Positions 48,862-59,749 of a DNA stretch of 64,000 nt are shown here, piece by piece. The notes under the pieces were generated by a model. The model did no database searches and was not told where the DNA came from. It saw nothing but the letters and a program-made list of their open reading frames with translations. Within the stretch, counting starts at the first letter, position 1, and the number at the start of each line of letters is the position of its first letter. Both the position numbers and the translations under genes were made by a program. The stretch spans positions 1,263,001 to 1,327,000 of the forward strand of contig NZ_CP085344.1 in the NCBI RefSeq assembly GCF_020618415.1, given 5' to 3'. The DNA comes from Cupriavidus sp. MP-37. Its GTDB lineage: Bacteria; Pseudomonadota; Gammaproteobacteria; Burkholderiales; Burkholderiaceae.

Positions 48862-50121
48862 ATGAGCGGGGCAGCCCAGGCCCGGGCCGGCCGGTATGAC
48901 GTGGCCGTGCTGGGCGCCGGCGCCGCGGGCATGATGTGCGCCGCGGTGGCGGGTCAGAGCGGCGCGCGCGTGGTGCTGATCGACCATGCCACCCGGCTCG
49001 CCGAGAAGATCCGCATCTCGGGCGGCGGCCGCTGCAATTTCACCAACCTGCAGGCGGGGCCGGCCAATTACCTGTCGTCCAATCCGCACTTCTGCCGTTC
49101 GGCGCTGGCGCGCTACACGCCGCAGGATTTCCTCGCGCTGATGCGCCGCCATGGCATCGCCTGGCACGAGAAACACCGCGGCCAGCTGTTCTGCAACGAC
49201 AGCGCCGAAGATGTGATCGCCATGCTGCGCGCCGAATGCGACGCGGGGCAGGTGCGCTGGCAGACCGGCTGCGCGGTGGCCGAAGTCCGGCGCGAGGGCG
49301 ATGACTTCCTGCTGCTGACCGCCGCGGGCGCGGTCCGGGCCGGGGCCTTGGTGGTGGCTACCGGCGGCCTGTCGATCCCCAAGATCGGCGCCACCGACTT
49401 CGGCTACCGCATTGCCCGCCAGTTCGGGCTGGGCATCGTCGAAACCCGCCCGGCGCTGGTGCCGCTGACCTTCGATGGCAAGGACTGGGCCCCGTTCGTG
49501 CCGCTGGCGGGGGTTTCGCTGGAGGTCGATATCGCCACCGGCAGCGGCAAGGCCGCGGGCGCGTTCCGCGAAGACCTGCTGTGGACGCACCGCGGCCTGT
49601 CCGGCCCGGCGGTGCTGCAGATTTCCAGCTACTGGCGTCCCGGCACGCCGGTCGCCATCGACCTGTTCGATGGCGAGGACGCCGCCGCCTGGCTGCTGGA
49701 GCAGAAGGCCGGCAGCCGCAAGCATCTGGGCAACCTGCTGGCGCAACGGCTGCCGTCGCGGCTGGCCGAGGCCTGGTGCGCGGCGGCGGGCGTCGACGCG
49801 ACGCTGCCGCTGCATGACGTGACCGACAAGGCCCTGCGCAAGCTGGGGGCCGCGCTCAACGACTGGCGCATCGTGCCGTCCGGCACCGAGGGCTATCGCA
49901 AGGCCGAGGTCACGCTGGGCGGGGTCGATACCCGGGCGCTGTCGTCGACCACCATGATGGCGCGTGAGGTGCCTGGCCTGTATTGCATCGGCGAGGTGGT
50001 CGACGTGACCGGCTGGCTGGGCGGCTACAACTTCCAATGGGCCTGGGCCTCCGCGGTAGCGGCGGGGCAGGCCGCGGCCGAGGCGGCACGGCAGGCGCGG
50101 GCCGGTCAGTCGGCAGCCTGA
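48862..50121 (+). CDS. HI0933/YhiN-family flavoprotein (NAD(P)/FAD-dependent oxidoreductase)
   Basis: A 419-residue FAD-binding protein of the HI0933 (YhiN/BaiN-like) family. N-terminal dinucleotide motif VLGAGAAGMMCA (about residues 16-27), the family signature ISGGGRCNFTNL (about 53-64), and the C-terminal VTGWLGGYNFQWAWASA are visible. Biochemical role is unproven; some members reduce aminoacetone-type or bile-acid substrates. It diverges from tsaD. Confidence 0.9.
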   Translation: MSGAAQARAGRYDVAVLGAGAAGMMCAAVAGQSGARVVLIDHATRLAEKIRISGGGRCNFTNLQAGPANYLSSNPHFCRSALARYTPQDFLALMRRHGIAWHEKHRGQLFCNDSAEDVIAMLRAECDAGQVRWQTGCAVAEVRREGDDFLLLTAAGAVRAGALVVATGGLSIPKIGATDFGYRIARQFGLGIVETRPALVPLTFDGKDWAPFVPLAGVSLEVDIATGSGKAAGAFREDLLWTHRGLSGPAVLQISSYWRPGTPVAIDLFDGEDAAAWLLEQKAGSRKHLGNLLAQRLPSRLAEAWCAAAGVDATLPLHDVTDKALRKLGAALNDWRIVPSGTEGYRKAEVTLGGVDTRALSSTTMMAREVPGLYCIGEVVDVTGWLGGYNFQWAWASAVAAGQAAAEAARQARAGQSAA

Positions 50122-50198
50122 GGTGAAGCGCATTCGTGCCGCGTGAGCCACATGCGGCACGTCAGTTGCACGCCACTTCCGCCCCGGATTGTTGGTGC

Positions 50199-50204
50199 TA
50201 CAAT
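50199..50204 (+). promoter_or_regulatory. Likely -10 box (TACAAT) of the rpsU promoter
   Basis: GTGCTACAAT is the same string found before rpoD; it lies 51 bp before the rpsU ATG. Confidence 0.45.
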
Positions 50205-50255
50205 CCAGAACTTCGTAACGCCGCCATCCCGAAAATACTTTCATTTTCCGGCCAA

Positions 50256-50468
50256 ATGACTACGATCCGCCTCAAGGAAAACGAGCCTTTTGAAGTTGCC
50301 TTGCGCCGTTTCAAGCGCACCATCGAGAAGAACGGGCTGCTCCCGGAATTGCGGGCCCGCGAGTTTTACGAAAAACCCACCGCCGCGCGCAAGCGCAAGA
50401 AGGCTGCGGCAGAGAAGCGCCATTACAAGCGCATCCGCAGCCAGATGCTGCCGAAGAAGCTGTACTGA
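50256..50468 (+). CDS. rpsU: 30S ribosomal protein S21
   Basis: A 70-residue basic ribosomal protein, the usual length. The sequence [20 protein letters not shown] and the Lys/Arg-rich tail [15 protein letters not shown] are typical of S21, which assists initiation by helping the mRNA Shine-Dalgarno contact. First gene of the rpsU-gatB-dnaG-rpoD order that links ribosome, primase and sigma-70 genes in proteobacteria. Confidence 0.97.
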   Translation: MTTIRLKENEPFEVALRRFKRTIEKNGLLPELRAREFYEKPTAARKRKKAAAEKRHYKRIRSQMLPKKLY

Positions 50469-50491
50469 CGCCGGCTTCGCGCTCGCCCCTG

Positions 50492-50522
50492 ACCCGCTGT
50501 GGCGTATGCTCGGCGGGTTTTT
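50492..50522 (+). terminator. Weak terminator after rpsU
   Basis: ACCCGC, 15-nt loop, GCGGGT followed by TTTT; 24 bp past the rpsU stop. It could let part of the transcript continue into the next gene. Confidence 0.5.
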
Positions 50523-50594
50523 GCGTTGTGGGCCTTGCAGAGGACGGCATCCGCCGCCATGTGTAAGTGCCCGCCCACTTTCTGGAAGACCACG

Positions 50595-51044
50595 ATGTCC
50601 CTCAAAGCCCGTATCAGCGAAGACATGAAGACCGCCATGCGCGCCCGCGAAACGGAGCGCCTCGGCACCATCCGCTTGCTGCTGGCGGCGATCAAGCAGC
50701 GCGAAGTCGACGAGCGCGTGGAACTGGACGACACCGCCGTACTGGCCGTGGTCGAGAAGCTGATCAAGCAGCGCAAGGACTCGATCGCCCAGTTCCAGCA
50801 GGCCGGCCGCAACGACCTCGCCGACAAGGAACTGGCCGAGGTCGAGGTGCTGAAGGTCTACATGCCCGCGGCGCTGTCGGACGAGGAAGTAGCCGCCGAA
50901 GTGCAGCAGGCCGTCGCGGCCACCGGTGCCGCCGGCCCGCAGGACATGGGCAAGGTCATGGGCGTGCTGAAGGGCAAGCTGGCCGGCCGCGCCGACATGA
51001 CTGCGGTATCCGCCCTGGTCAAGGCCGCGCTTGCACCAAAGTAA
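50595..51044 (+). CDS. GatB/YqeY domain-containing protein
   Basis: A 149-residue helical protein homologous to the C-terminal tRNA-binding tail of GatB (Yqey family). MSLKARISEDMKTAMRARET and the KLAGRADMTAVSALVKAAL end match the family. Such stand-alone YqeY proteins are found between rpsU and dnaG in many proteobacteria; their function, probably tRNA-related, is not established. Confidence 0.9.
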   Translation: MSLKARISEDMKTAMRARETERLGTIRLLLAAIKQREVDERVELDDTAVLAVVEKLIKQRKDSIAQFQQAGRNDLADKELAEVEVLKVYMPAALSDEEVAAEVQQAVAATGAAGPQDMGKVMGVLKGKLAGRADMTAVSALVKAALAPK

Positions 51045-51148
51045 ATACTGATTTAATTGGTTGTAAGCGTGATGCGGGCAAGATCGCCGCGAATCGCCGG
51101 AGTTGCGCTCCGATGTGAAGCAATCCGGGCGGGCGTTCCGCGCTGCAC

Positions 51149-51154
51149 TACAAT
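51149..51154 (+). promoter_or_regulatory. Possible -10 box (TACAAT) of dnaG
   Basis: ACTACAATAT, about 91 bp before the dnaG GTG start. The -35 region is GC-rich and unclear. Confidence 0.4.
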
Positions 51155-51244
51155 ATTCCGATAGCAGCCGGGCGCCGCACCGGTCACGCATTCCAAAAAG
51201 GGCCGCCCGCCGTGGGACGGCCAAGCCTCAGGACGGTCAGTCGG

Positions 51245-53056
51245 GTGATTCCGCAATCCTTTATTCAGGACCTGCTCAACCGTGTCGACATTGTCGATGT
51301 GGTGGGCAAGTATGTGCAGCTGAAGAAGGGCGGCGCCAATTTCATGGGACTGTGCCCGTTCCATAACGAGAAATCCCCGTCGTTCACGGTGTCCCCCACC
51401 AAGCAGTTCTACCACTGCTTCGGCTGCGGCGCCCATGGCTCGGCCATCGGCTTCCTGATGGAGTTTTCCGGTCAGTCCTACCCGGAGGCGGTGCGCGAGC
51501 TGGCCCAGTCGGTCGGCATGACGGTGCCTGAAGAGCGCGACCGCCTGCCGCCCGGCCAGCGCGCCGAGCAGCAGGCGCGCTCGGTGGCGCTGTCCGACGC
51601 CATGACCCGCGCCACCGATTTCTACCGCCGCCAGCTGCGCGGCGCCCCGCAGGCGATCCAGTACCTGAAGGGCCGCGGGCTGACCGGCGAAATCGCGGGC
51701 CAGTTTGGCCTTGGCTATGCGCCGGATGACTGGCAGGGCCTGGAGGCGGTGTTCGGCAGCTATCGCGAAGACAATGTGGCGGCGCCGCTGGTCGAAGCGG
51801 GCCTGCTGATCGAAAGCGACAAGCGCGATGCGGACGGCAAGCCGCGGCGCTACGACCGCTTCCGCGACCGCATCATGTTCCCGATCCGCAACACCAAGGG
51901 TGCGGTGATCGGTTTCGGCGGCCGTGTCATGGGGCAGGGCGAGCCCAAGTACCTGAACTCCCCCGAGACCCCGCTGTTCAGCAAGGGTACGGAGCTGTAC
52001 GGGCTGTTCGAGGCCCGTCATGCGATCCGGGAAACCGGCTATGTGCTGGTGGTCGAAGGATATATGGACGTCGTGGCACTGGCCCAGCTCGGTTTTGCCA
52101 ATGCCGTCGCCACCCTGGGCACGGCGTGCACGCCCGTGCACGTGCAGAAGCTGCTGCGGCAGACCGACGCGGTGGTGTTCTCGTTCGACGGCGACTCGGC
52201 GGGCCGGCGCGCCGCCAGGCGGGCACTGGAGGCCTGCCTGCCGCACGTGGCCGACAACAAGACCATCCGCTTCCTGTTCCTGCCGGCCGAGCACGACCCC
52301 GACAGCTATGTGCGCGAAGAGGGCACCGAAGCCTTCGCCGCGCAGGTGCGCAACGCCATGCCGCTGTCGCGCTTCCTGCTGCAGTCGGTCACCGAGGAGC
52401 TGGACCTGCGCCAGCCCGAAGGTCGCGCCCGCGCCCAGTACGAGGCCAAGCCGCTGCTGCAGGCGATGCCGGCGGGTGGGCTGCGGCTACAGATCGTGCG
52501 CGAACTTGCCGATGCCACGGGGACGACCCCCGCGGAGATCGAGGCGATCTGCGGCCTGCGCAGCGATCCGGCGCGGGTCGGCCGCTTTGCCCAGCCGCGC
52601 CCGCGCGCGCGCCGCCAGGCGCCGACCGGGCTGGTGCAGCGGGTGATCCAGTTGCTGATGTGCTATCCGGCACTGTCGTCGCGGCTCGACGAAGATGCGC
52701 GCGCGCTGCTGCTGGAAGGCGAGGGCGGCGACAGCGAAGTGCTGGCGCACCTGGTCAGCGCCTGCGACGGCGTCCAGGGCGAGGTGAATTTCGCGGCTTT
52801 CAGCGAGCACCTGGCCCAGTCGCCCTATGCCGAGGTCTATGCCGCGGCGCGCACGGCGGTATTGCGTGAAGAGATTGAAGAGGCACCTGCAACACAGGAA
52901 TTCGATGCGGCCATCACCAAGCTGCTGGCCGAGCCGCTGCGGCGGGAACTCGACAGCCTGCAGGCGGAAGTGGTGGCCGGCACGGCCGACGAGGCGGCCA
53001 AGCAGCGCATGCGCTGGCTGGTGGGCGAGATCCACCGGCGGCGCCAACTTGGCTGA
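51245..53056 (+). CDS. dnaG: DNA primase
   Basis: Lays RNA primers for the replication fork. The product is about 603 residues. It has the N-terminal zinc-binding domain (CPFHNEKSPSFTV then YHCFGCGAHGS, about residues 39-65), the TOPRIM catalytic core (VLVVEGYMDVVALAQLGFAN, followed by [17 protein letters not shown]) and a C-terminal DnaB-interacting helical domain. I chose the GTG at 51245 (VIPQSFIQDLLNRVDIVDVV); the GTG at 51212 would add 11 residues absent from the family. Confidence 0.96.
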   Translation: MIPQSFIQDLLNRVDIVDVVGKYVQLKKGGANFMGLCPFHNEKSPSFTVSPTKQFYHCFGCGAHGSAIGFLMEFSGQSYPEAVRELAQSVGMTVPEERDRLPPGQRAEQQARSVALSDAMTRATDFYRRQLRGAPQAIQYLKGRGLTGEIAGQFGLGYAPDDWQGLEAVFGSYREDNVAAPLVEAGLLIESDKRDADGKPRRYDRFRDRIMFPIRNTKGAVIGFGGRVMGQGEPKYLNSPETPLFSKGTELYGLFEARHAIRETGYVLVVEGYMDVVALAQLGFANAVATLGTACTPVHVQKLLRQTDAVVFSFDGDSAGRRAARRALEACLPHVADNKTIRFLFLPAEHDPDSYVREEGTEAFAAQVRNAMPLSRFLLQSVTEELDLRQPEGRARAQYEAKPLLQAMPAGGLRLQIVRELADATGTTPAEIEAICGLRSDPARVGRFAQPRPRARRQAPTGLVQRVIQLLMCYPALSSRLDEDARALLLEGEGGDSEVLAHLVSACDGVQGEVNFAAFSEHLAQSPYAEVYAAARTAVLREEIEEAPATQEFDAAITKLLAEPLRRELDSLQAEVVAGTADEAAKQRMRWLVGEIHRRRQLG

Positions 53057-53209
53057 GGCGCCGGCGGGCGCCCTGGCCTTCAACCGGGAGGCGGCAGCAA
53101 GCGTTGGATAAGCATTGGATCAGGGCCCGGGCCCGGCTGCGCCGAGCTTAAGCCTTGATTTTTCAGGTGAAAACCTCACCTGACAGGGAGCCGGCTATGC
53201 GTGGCGTGC

Positions 53210-53215
53210 TACAAT
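53210..53215 (+). promoter_or_regulatory. Likely -10 box (TACAAT) of the rpoD promoter
   Basis: GTGCTACAAT, 57 bp before the rpoD ATG, the same string as before rpsU. No -35 of sigma-70 type is apparent at standard spacing. Confidence 0.45.
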
Positions 53216-53271
53216 AGCCGGTTTGGATTGCGAAATCTTTCTCTCCAGTTCTGGTGAAAGTGAGCGTGCCA

Positions 53272-55836
<2,565 letters not shown>

Positions 55837-55846
55837 ACGCTTCCAA

Positions 55847-55925
<79 letters not shown>

Positions 55926-55933
55926 TGTGCCAT

Positions 55934-55970
55934 AAGGGTTTGCGGGTAGTTCCGCAAACCCTTTTTTTTT
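55934..55970 (+). terminator. Terminator after the tRNA
   Basis: AGGGTTTGCGG, loop GTAGTT, CCGCAAACCCT followed by a run of eight or nine T. It closes the tRNA transcript and marks the boundary to the accessory region. Confidence 0.92.
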
Positions 55971-56040
55971 ATTGCTGTGTGTAATTCGAGCGTAATGCGT
56001 TGGGGCCGCGCCGCTCCCACTGTGCGGTGTTGGAGCATTG

Positions 56041-57201
56041 ATGGGAAGTCCCGGACGCTGCCGAGGTAAGCTGCTGGCTTCCCCTTTCATGAACGAGTGG
56101 ATTATGGACAGGGCGGTACGAAGGGCGCTCCTTAAACCGATCGCACGGCGGCGAGCGCAGCGTGGCAATACGATGACGTTGCCGCGTGCGCTTGATCGAA
56201 TAGACATGCGTTCGCTGGCCAATGCGCACATCCCCGAAATAGCCAAGCTAGCGAAATCGCTGCAGGCAAAACCTGATCGCGATCACATCGAAGTCGCGCA
56301 GAGCTTCATCGCATTGGCCAGGTTATTGTTTGTTGCCCGCAGAATCACGGAGCAAGAGTACACATTTCTGGCATCTGCTAGCGCGGAAGCGGAATTCGAG
56401 CGGCGTGTATCCGGTGGCGAGTATCCAGAACTCGAAGATGTTCAGAGCAGAATCCGAAACGTGATGCTCGCCGAAGGTCTGACGGACGATGAGTACTGGC
56501 CTGACGGAGAAGGCTCCCTCGAATACCTCGACCTAAGCAGTCAATTCGACGTGGCATACGAACGCCGATTCATCGAAACGCTTAGTGAATTCGGGCTGGT
56601 CGATTTGGTCTCGCTCCGGAATACTAATCGAGAAGAATTTGATCGCCGACGAGAGCGGGGGCGACGCGCCATTTATCACAAGGACGAGGTCTTGGCTGCT
56701 GTCAAAGACATCGTGATCCGCTACGAGGTTGACGCACGCAAGGCAGCTTCAGTGGGCGCCTACTCAGCCGCAATTCCGATCTTGGGCGCTGCTGTCGAAG
56801 GACTGCTTCTCATTCGGTGTCTGCGCTCCAAGCGAAAATCCGAGAGGATCGCCTTAGCCTTGCCCGGAAAGAAGCGTCCCAAAAAGACGGACGATCCTAC
56901 GACATGGACATTAGATGCGTTGATCGAGGTTTGCCTACATGCTGGGTGGCTCCCTCCCGTCCACACTCAGATTGCCGTTATTCGCCCGGAAAGCCTCGCG
57001 CACATCTTGCGCGGCATGCGCAACTACATTCACCCCGGGAGGGTCGTCCAAGAGCGACCTTGGGTAGAGGCGGACGAACATGAGTATAAAGATGCCGAAG
57101 CAATTTACGCTACGCTGCTTGCCACAGTGTCTAGTGCGAAATCACGGCAGGGATTAAGCGCTGCCGCACAACTTCCGCTGATCGGCGGGGAGCCAGAATA
57201 G
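56041..57201 (+). CDS. HEPN-like accessory protein (unknown function)
   Basis: A 386-residue protein whose base composition is clearly lower in G+C than its neighbours, indicating acquisition. It contains no signal or membrane segment. The C-terminal third, with ASVGAYSAAIPILGAAVEGL followed by a helical linker and LRGMRNYIHPGR, has the shape of HEPN-type helical domains; the RNYIH stretch resembles the HEPN Arg-Asn...His catalytic motif of ribonucleases in toxin-antitoxin and abortive-infection systems. The N-terminal half matches nothing I know. The ATG at 56041 follows GGAG by 5 nt; a later ATG at 56173 is possible. It lies directly after the tRNA and its terminator. Confidence 0.75.
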   Translation: MGSPGRCRGKLLASPFMNEWIMDRAVRRALLKPIARRRAQRGNTMTLPRALDRIDMRSLANAHIPEIAKLAKSLQAKPDRDHIEVAQSFIALARLLFVARRITEQEYTFLASASAEAEFERRVSGGEYPELEDVQSRIRNVMLAEGLTDDEYWPDGEGSLEYLDLSSQFDVAYERRFIETLSEFGLVDLVSLRNTNREEFDRRRERGRRAIYHKDEVLAAVKDIVIRYEVDARKAASVGAYSAAIPILGAAVEGLLLIRCLRSKRKSERIALALPGKKRPKKTDDPTTWTLDALIEVCLHAGWLPPVHTQIAVIRPESLAHILRGMRNYIHPGRVVQERPWVEADEHEYKDAEAIYATLLATVSSAKSRQGLSAAAQLPLIGGEPE

Positions 57202-57267
57202 GATGTTGCTGCCGCTCCGCAGCCTTGCTGAGCGATGGCGTGTGAGACATGCTTCCCAAGTTCGGGG

Positions 57268-57425
57268 TCATGCAATCTTGATGCGTTGGGAAAGCTTGTC
57301 CATAGCCTGCGCGATATGCTCGCGGTTGGCGTGAGCGTACCGCGCCGTAACTTGAATCGATGAGTGGCCCGCGATGCGCTGGACCGTGCTATACGCAATA
57401 TCAATCCTGACGAAGGGCCGCACCA
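57268..57425 (-). pseudogene. C-terminal fragment of a tyrosine-type integrase
   Basis: About 50 codons survive, ending at the stop near 57268. The stretch TVQRIAGHSSIQVTARYAHA is the C-terminal box of the phage integrase (tyrosine recombinase) family with the active-site Tyr in RYAH. Upstream the frame runs into unrelated sequence and no N-terminal catalytic Arg or core-binding domain is present, so this is a remnant. With the tRNA gene 1.3 kb away it marks a decayed integrated element. Confidence 0.75.
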
Positions 57426-57494
57426 CCACATGCCATGGCGCTGGGGCGCCCGGCCTACGATGGTCGTCATGGCTGTGGGGGTGCCCCGCCGCTG

Positions 57495-58205
57495 TCAATA
57501 CTCCAGCACCATCCTGACCGCGTCGTGATCGCTCGGCATCTGCTCGATCAATTCGACCTTCGCCGACACTTGCTGCTTCGCCAGCACGACAAAGAAGTCG
57601 AGCTCTCGTGCTTCGCGCCCGCGGTGGGTAGCCTTGCCGCAGTGGAAGACCTGACGGTACGCATACCTCAGCTTGGCCTGGGTACGATCGTTTTCGCGGC
57701 CCAGCATGGCGTTGATGCCTCCCGGGCTGGCGTTGAAGTCGCCACCGATGACGATCAGCTCGTACTTCTCATAGCATCTGGCCTTGTCGAAAGCGCGCAG
57801 CAGCGCGCGCGTGTCGCCGTTCTGCGGCGCGGCGATCGAATGCCATGAAATGAACAGCACCTTGTCGATGGCGACGCCGCTGGCGGTGCGGCCGGCGTCG
57901 CCGCCTGCAAGCACGACGCCGTCCCGCTCGTCGACAATGTCGACCTGCGCGGCGCGAACCTGCGCGGCGAACGTGGTCTCCAGCAATGCATAGGGAATGC
58001 AGCGCTCGTCGAACGCGCCGACCGTGCATCCATCAAACACCTTCCAGTTGCCGGCGGCACCGGCGCTCACGAGCTTCTGGCTGCCGCCTTCCTGCAGCAG
58101 GATGATAGTGGGATCTATCGCGGCCATGCGGTCGATGGCCCGCTGCTTGTCTGCGCGCGTGTGGTTGCCCTGGCTATTCCACGAATAGACGATGATCTTC
58201 GACAT
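57495..58205 (-). CDS. CdtB-like endonuclease/exonuclease/phosphatase-fold protein
   Basis: A 236-residue protein with the DNase-I/EEP fold. Catalytic positions are visible in order: Asn10 (SWNSQG), Glu39 (LLQEGG), His122 (FISWHS), Asp156 and Asn158 (GGDFN), Asp203 (LDFFV), and Asp226-His227 (SDHD). The pattern WNSQG ... LLQEGG ... GVAID.VLFISWHS ... GGDFN ... SDHDAV follows cytolethal distending toxin subunit B more closely than repair nucleases. The start at 58205 has AAGGGGA 5 nt upstream. No signal peptide is present, unlike classical CdtB. It is the last gene of a minus-strand group, 117 bp past the GH19 gene. The integrase remnant lies downstream. Confidence 0.8.
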   Translation of the reverse strand: MSKIIVYSWNSQGNHTRADKQRAIDRMAAIDPTIILLQEGGSQKLVSAGAAGNWKVFDGCTVGAFDERCIPYALLETTFAAQVRAAQVDIVDERDGVVLAGGDAGRTASGVAIDKVLFISWHSIAAPQNGDTRALLRAFDKARCYEKYELIVIGGDFNASPGGINAMLGRENDRTQAKLRYAYRQVFHCGKATHRGREARELDFFVVLAKQQVSAKVELIEQMPSDHDAVRMVLEY

Positions 58206-58322
58206 GATATTCCCCTTGCTCTTCAAGCCTTGCCGCGGACTCCCGCATAAACGGGCTGGCGCAGGCGCGGCGTCGGCGGATGGTTGGTCATTGCGCCAGA
58301 TGCGGGATATGGAGCGGCCTCT

Positions 58323-58868
58323 TCACGCCAGCGCCGCGGTGGCAACCTTCCAGCGCCGCAGCCGGTCTTCGAGCCCATTGGTGCCGCCGTTGATGCGCCG
58401 CGTCAGCGCGATGAAGTCGCCGCTGTCTGCCAGCGCGTTGCAACCATGCGTGCGCCACCACCATGCCGCCGAGCGCGCGGCCCAGGCGTCCTGCTCCAGC
58501 AGTTCGGGCGTGGCGGTCAGGTCGGCGCCGAGCGCGGCCCCGCACGCCGCGTAGTTGGCGCGGCCGGTAATCTGGATCAGGCCCCGGCCGCGGAAGCGCT
58601 TGCCATCGCCGGGCCGCACATTGCCGAGCGCCATGGCCTTGCGCGACGGCGGCTCGTACAGCGCCTGCGCCGGTGTCGGTCCCCATAGCTCGTGCGTGAA
58701 CTGGTAGCCCAGCGACTCGTGCCCGGTCTGCGCCAGGAATGCGGCGATGCGCGCCGGGCCGGTGATGTCGTACGCCAGCATCGCTTCGCACAGGCGCGGG
58801 TACCAGCGCGCGCATTGCGGCTCGCTCAGTCCGGTGGCGGCGCGGAATTGTTCCGGTGTCATCTCCAT
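58323..58868 (-). CDS. GH19-family peptidoglycan hydrolase/chitinase
   Basis: A 181-residue enzyme of glycoside hydrolase family 19, the size of phage-type endolysins. Catalytic glutamates are E51 (TGHES) and E60 (FTHELW), and the hallmark GRGLIQITGRANY (94-106) is intact. No signal peptide is seen. The ATG at 58868 is preceded by GGGAG with a 7-nt gap. In endolysin-type GH19 enzymes the substrate is peptidoglycan. It lies between a DUF4239 membrane protein (46 bp) and the CdtB-like nuclease (117 bp), so it is probably part of one transcript. Confidence 0.9.
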   Translation of the reverse strand: MEMTPEQFRAATGLSEPQCARWYPRLCEAMLAYDITGPARIAAFLAQTGHESLGYQFTHELWGPTPAQALYEPPSRKAMALGNVRPGDGKRFRGRGLIQITGRANYAACGAALGADLTATPELLEQDAWAARSAAWWWRTHGCNALADSGDFIALTRRINGGTNGLEDRLRRWKVATAALA

Positions 58869-58914
58869 GTTGTGTCTCCCTAGGTTGTGGTGGCAGCCGT
58901 TGCCGCAGTGCCGG

Positions 58915-59745
58915 TTATGGGGCTGGGTATGGCGCTGGCTGTGTCTGTGCCTGTGGCGCCGGCCACGTGCCGTTGGCCACCAGCGTGTCGATGGTGTGCC
59001 GCAGCGGGTCGGCGCTGACGCTGAATTCGCCGGCAAACGGCCGGTCGACTGCGAGCAGGAAGAAAAACGCCAGGCCGATGGTGATGGCCCACGCGGTGAT
59101 CAGCGCCAGGTTGAAGGGCGTTGCCGGCAGCACGTACAGCAACGCGAACGACAGCGCGCTGACAATCAGGATCACGCCCCACAAGGTGTTCGGCATTGCC
59201 GCGTGCAGCGTCAGGATCCGTTGCTGGCGGTACTTGACCATCTCGTTGACGCGCATCAGCACCTCCCCCAGCAGCACGGTCTGGCGGCTGTCGAGCGGAC
59301 GGATCCGGTTGGCAAGATCGAACATCAGGTCGAAGCGCTGCTCGGTGTGCGGATCGGGTTTGCCATGGCGCTGCATGCGCGGCCATTCGTCGTGCACCAC
59401 CATCACCAGGTAGGTGCGCAATGCCGCCGCGGCGGCATCGGCGGCGCTGCTGTCGAAGGCGGCGAGGTCGCGCGCGAGTTCGCCCGCCGCGGTGGCTTCC
59501 GCAGCGACGGTGCGGTCGGCGGCGTTGTAGGTGTCCCAGACGTTGATCGCGGCAAACGCGACCAGCAGCGAGTTGATGGTGGTGATGATCGAGACCATCG
59601 ACACCGCCATCGCGCGCTGCTCGGCATCGAGCTCGATCAGCGCGAAGCGGCGCGCCACTGCATAGCCGGCCAGCACCACCCCGACGATGGCCGCGACCAC
59701 GATGGCGGCCATGCCGGTGCTGGGCAGGCTGTAGAGGAACAGCAT
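58915..59745 (-). CDS. DUF4239-family (bestrophin-like) membrane protein
   Basis: A 276-residue membrane protein with four hydrophobic segments: near residues 12-31 (AAIVVAAIVGVVLAGYAV), 47-66 (AVSMVSIITTINSLLVAFAA), and two near 190-230 (GVILIVSALSFALLYVL and ITAWAITIGLAFFFLLAV). This arrangement and the central helical soluble part resemble DUF4239 (bestrophin-like) proteins of unknown function. It starts 4 bp after the upstream membrane protein, with AAGGAG inside that gene's stop region; clearly co-transcribed. Confidence 0.85.
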   Translation of the reverse strand: MLFLYSLPSTGMAAIVVAAIVGVVLAGYAVARRFALIELDAEQRAMAVSMVSIITTINSLLVAFAAINVWDTYNAADRTVAAEATAAGELARDLAAFDSSAADAAAAALRTYLVMVVHDEWPRMQRHGKPDPHTEQRFDLMFDLANRIRPLDSRQTVLLGEVLMRVNEMVKYRQQRILTLHAAMPNTLWGVILIVSALSFALLYVLPATPFNLALITAWAITIGLAFFFLLAVDRPFAGEFSVSADPLRHTIDTLVANGTWPAPQAQTQPAPYPAP

Positions 59746-59749
59746 GGCG

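Noticed and set aside
57425..57498. A complete small integrase gene ending at 57498
   Set aside because: Only the C-terminal box is recognisable; upstream residues (MTAAGHPHSHDDHRRPG) do not belong to the family, so it is a fragment.
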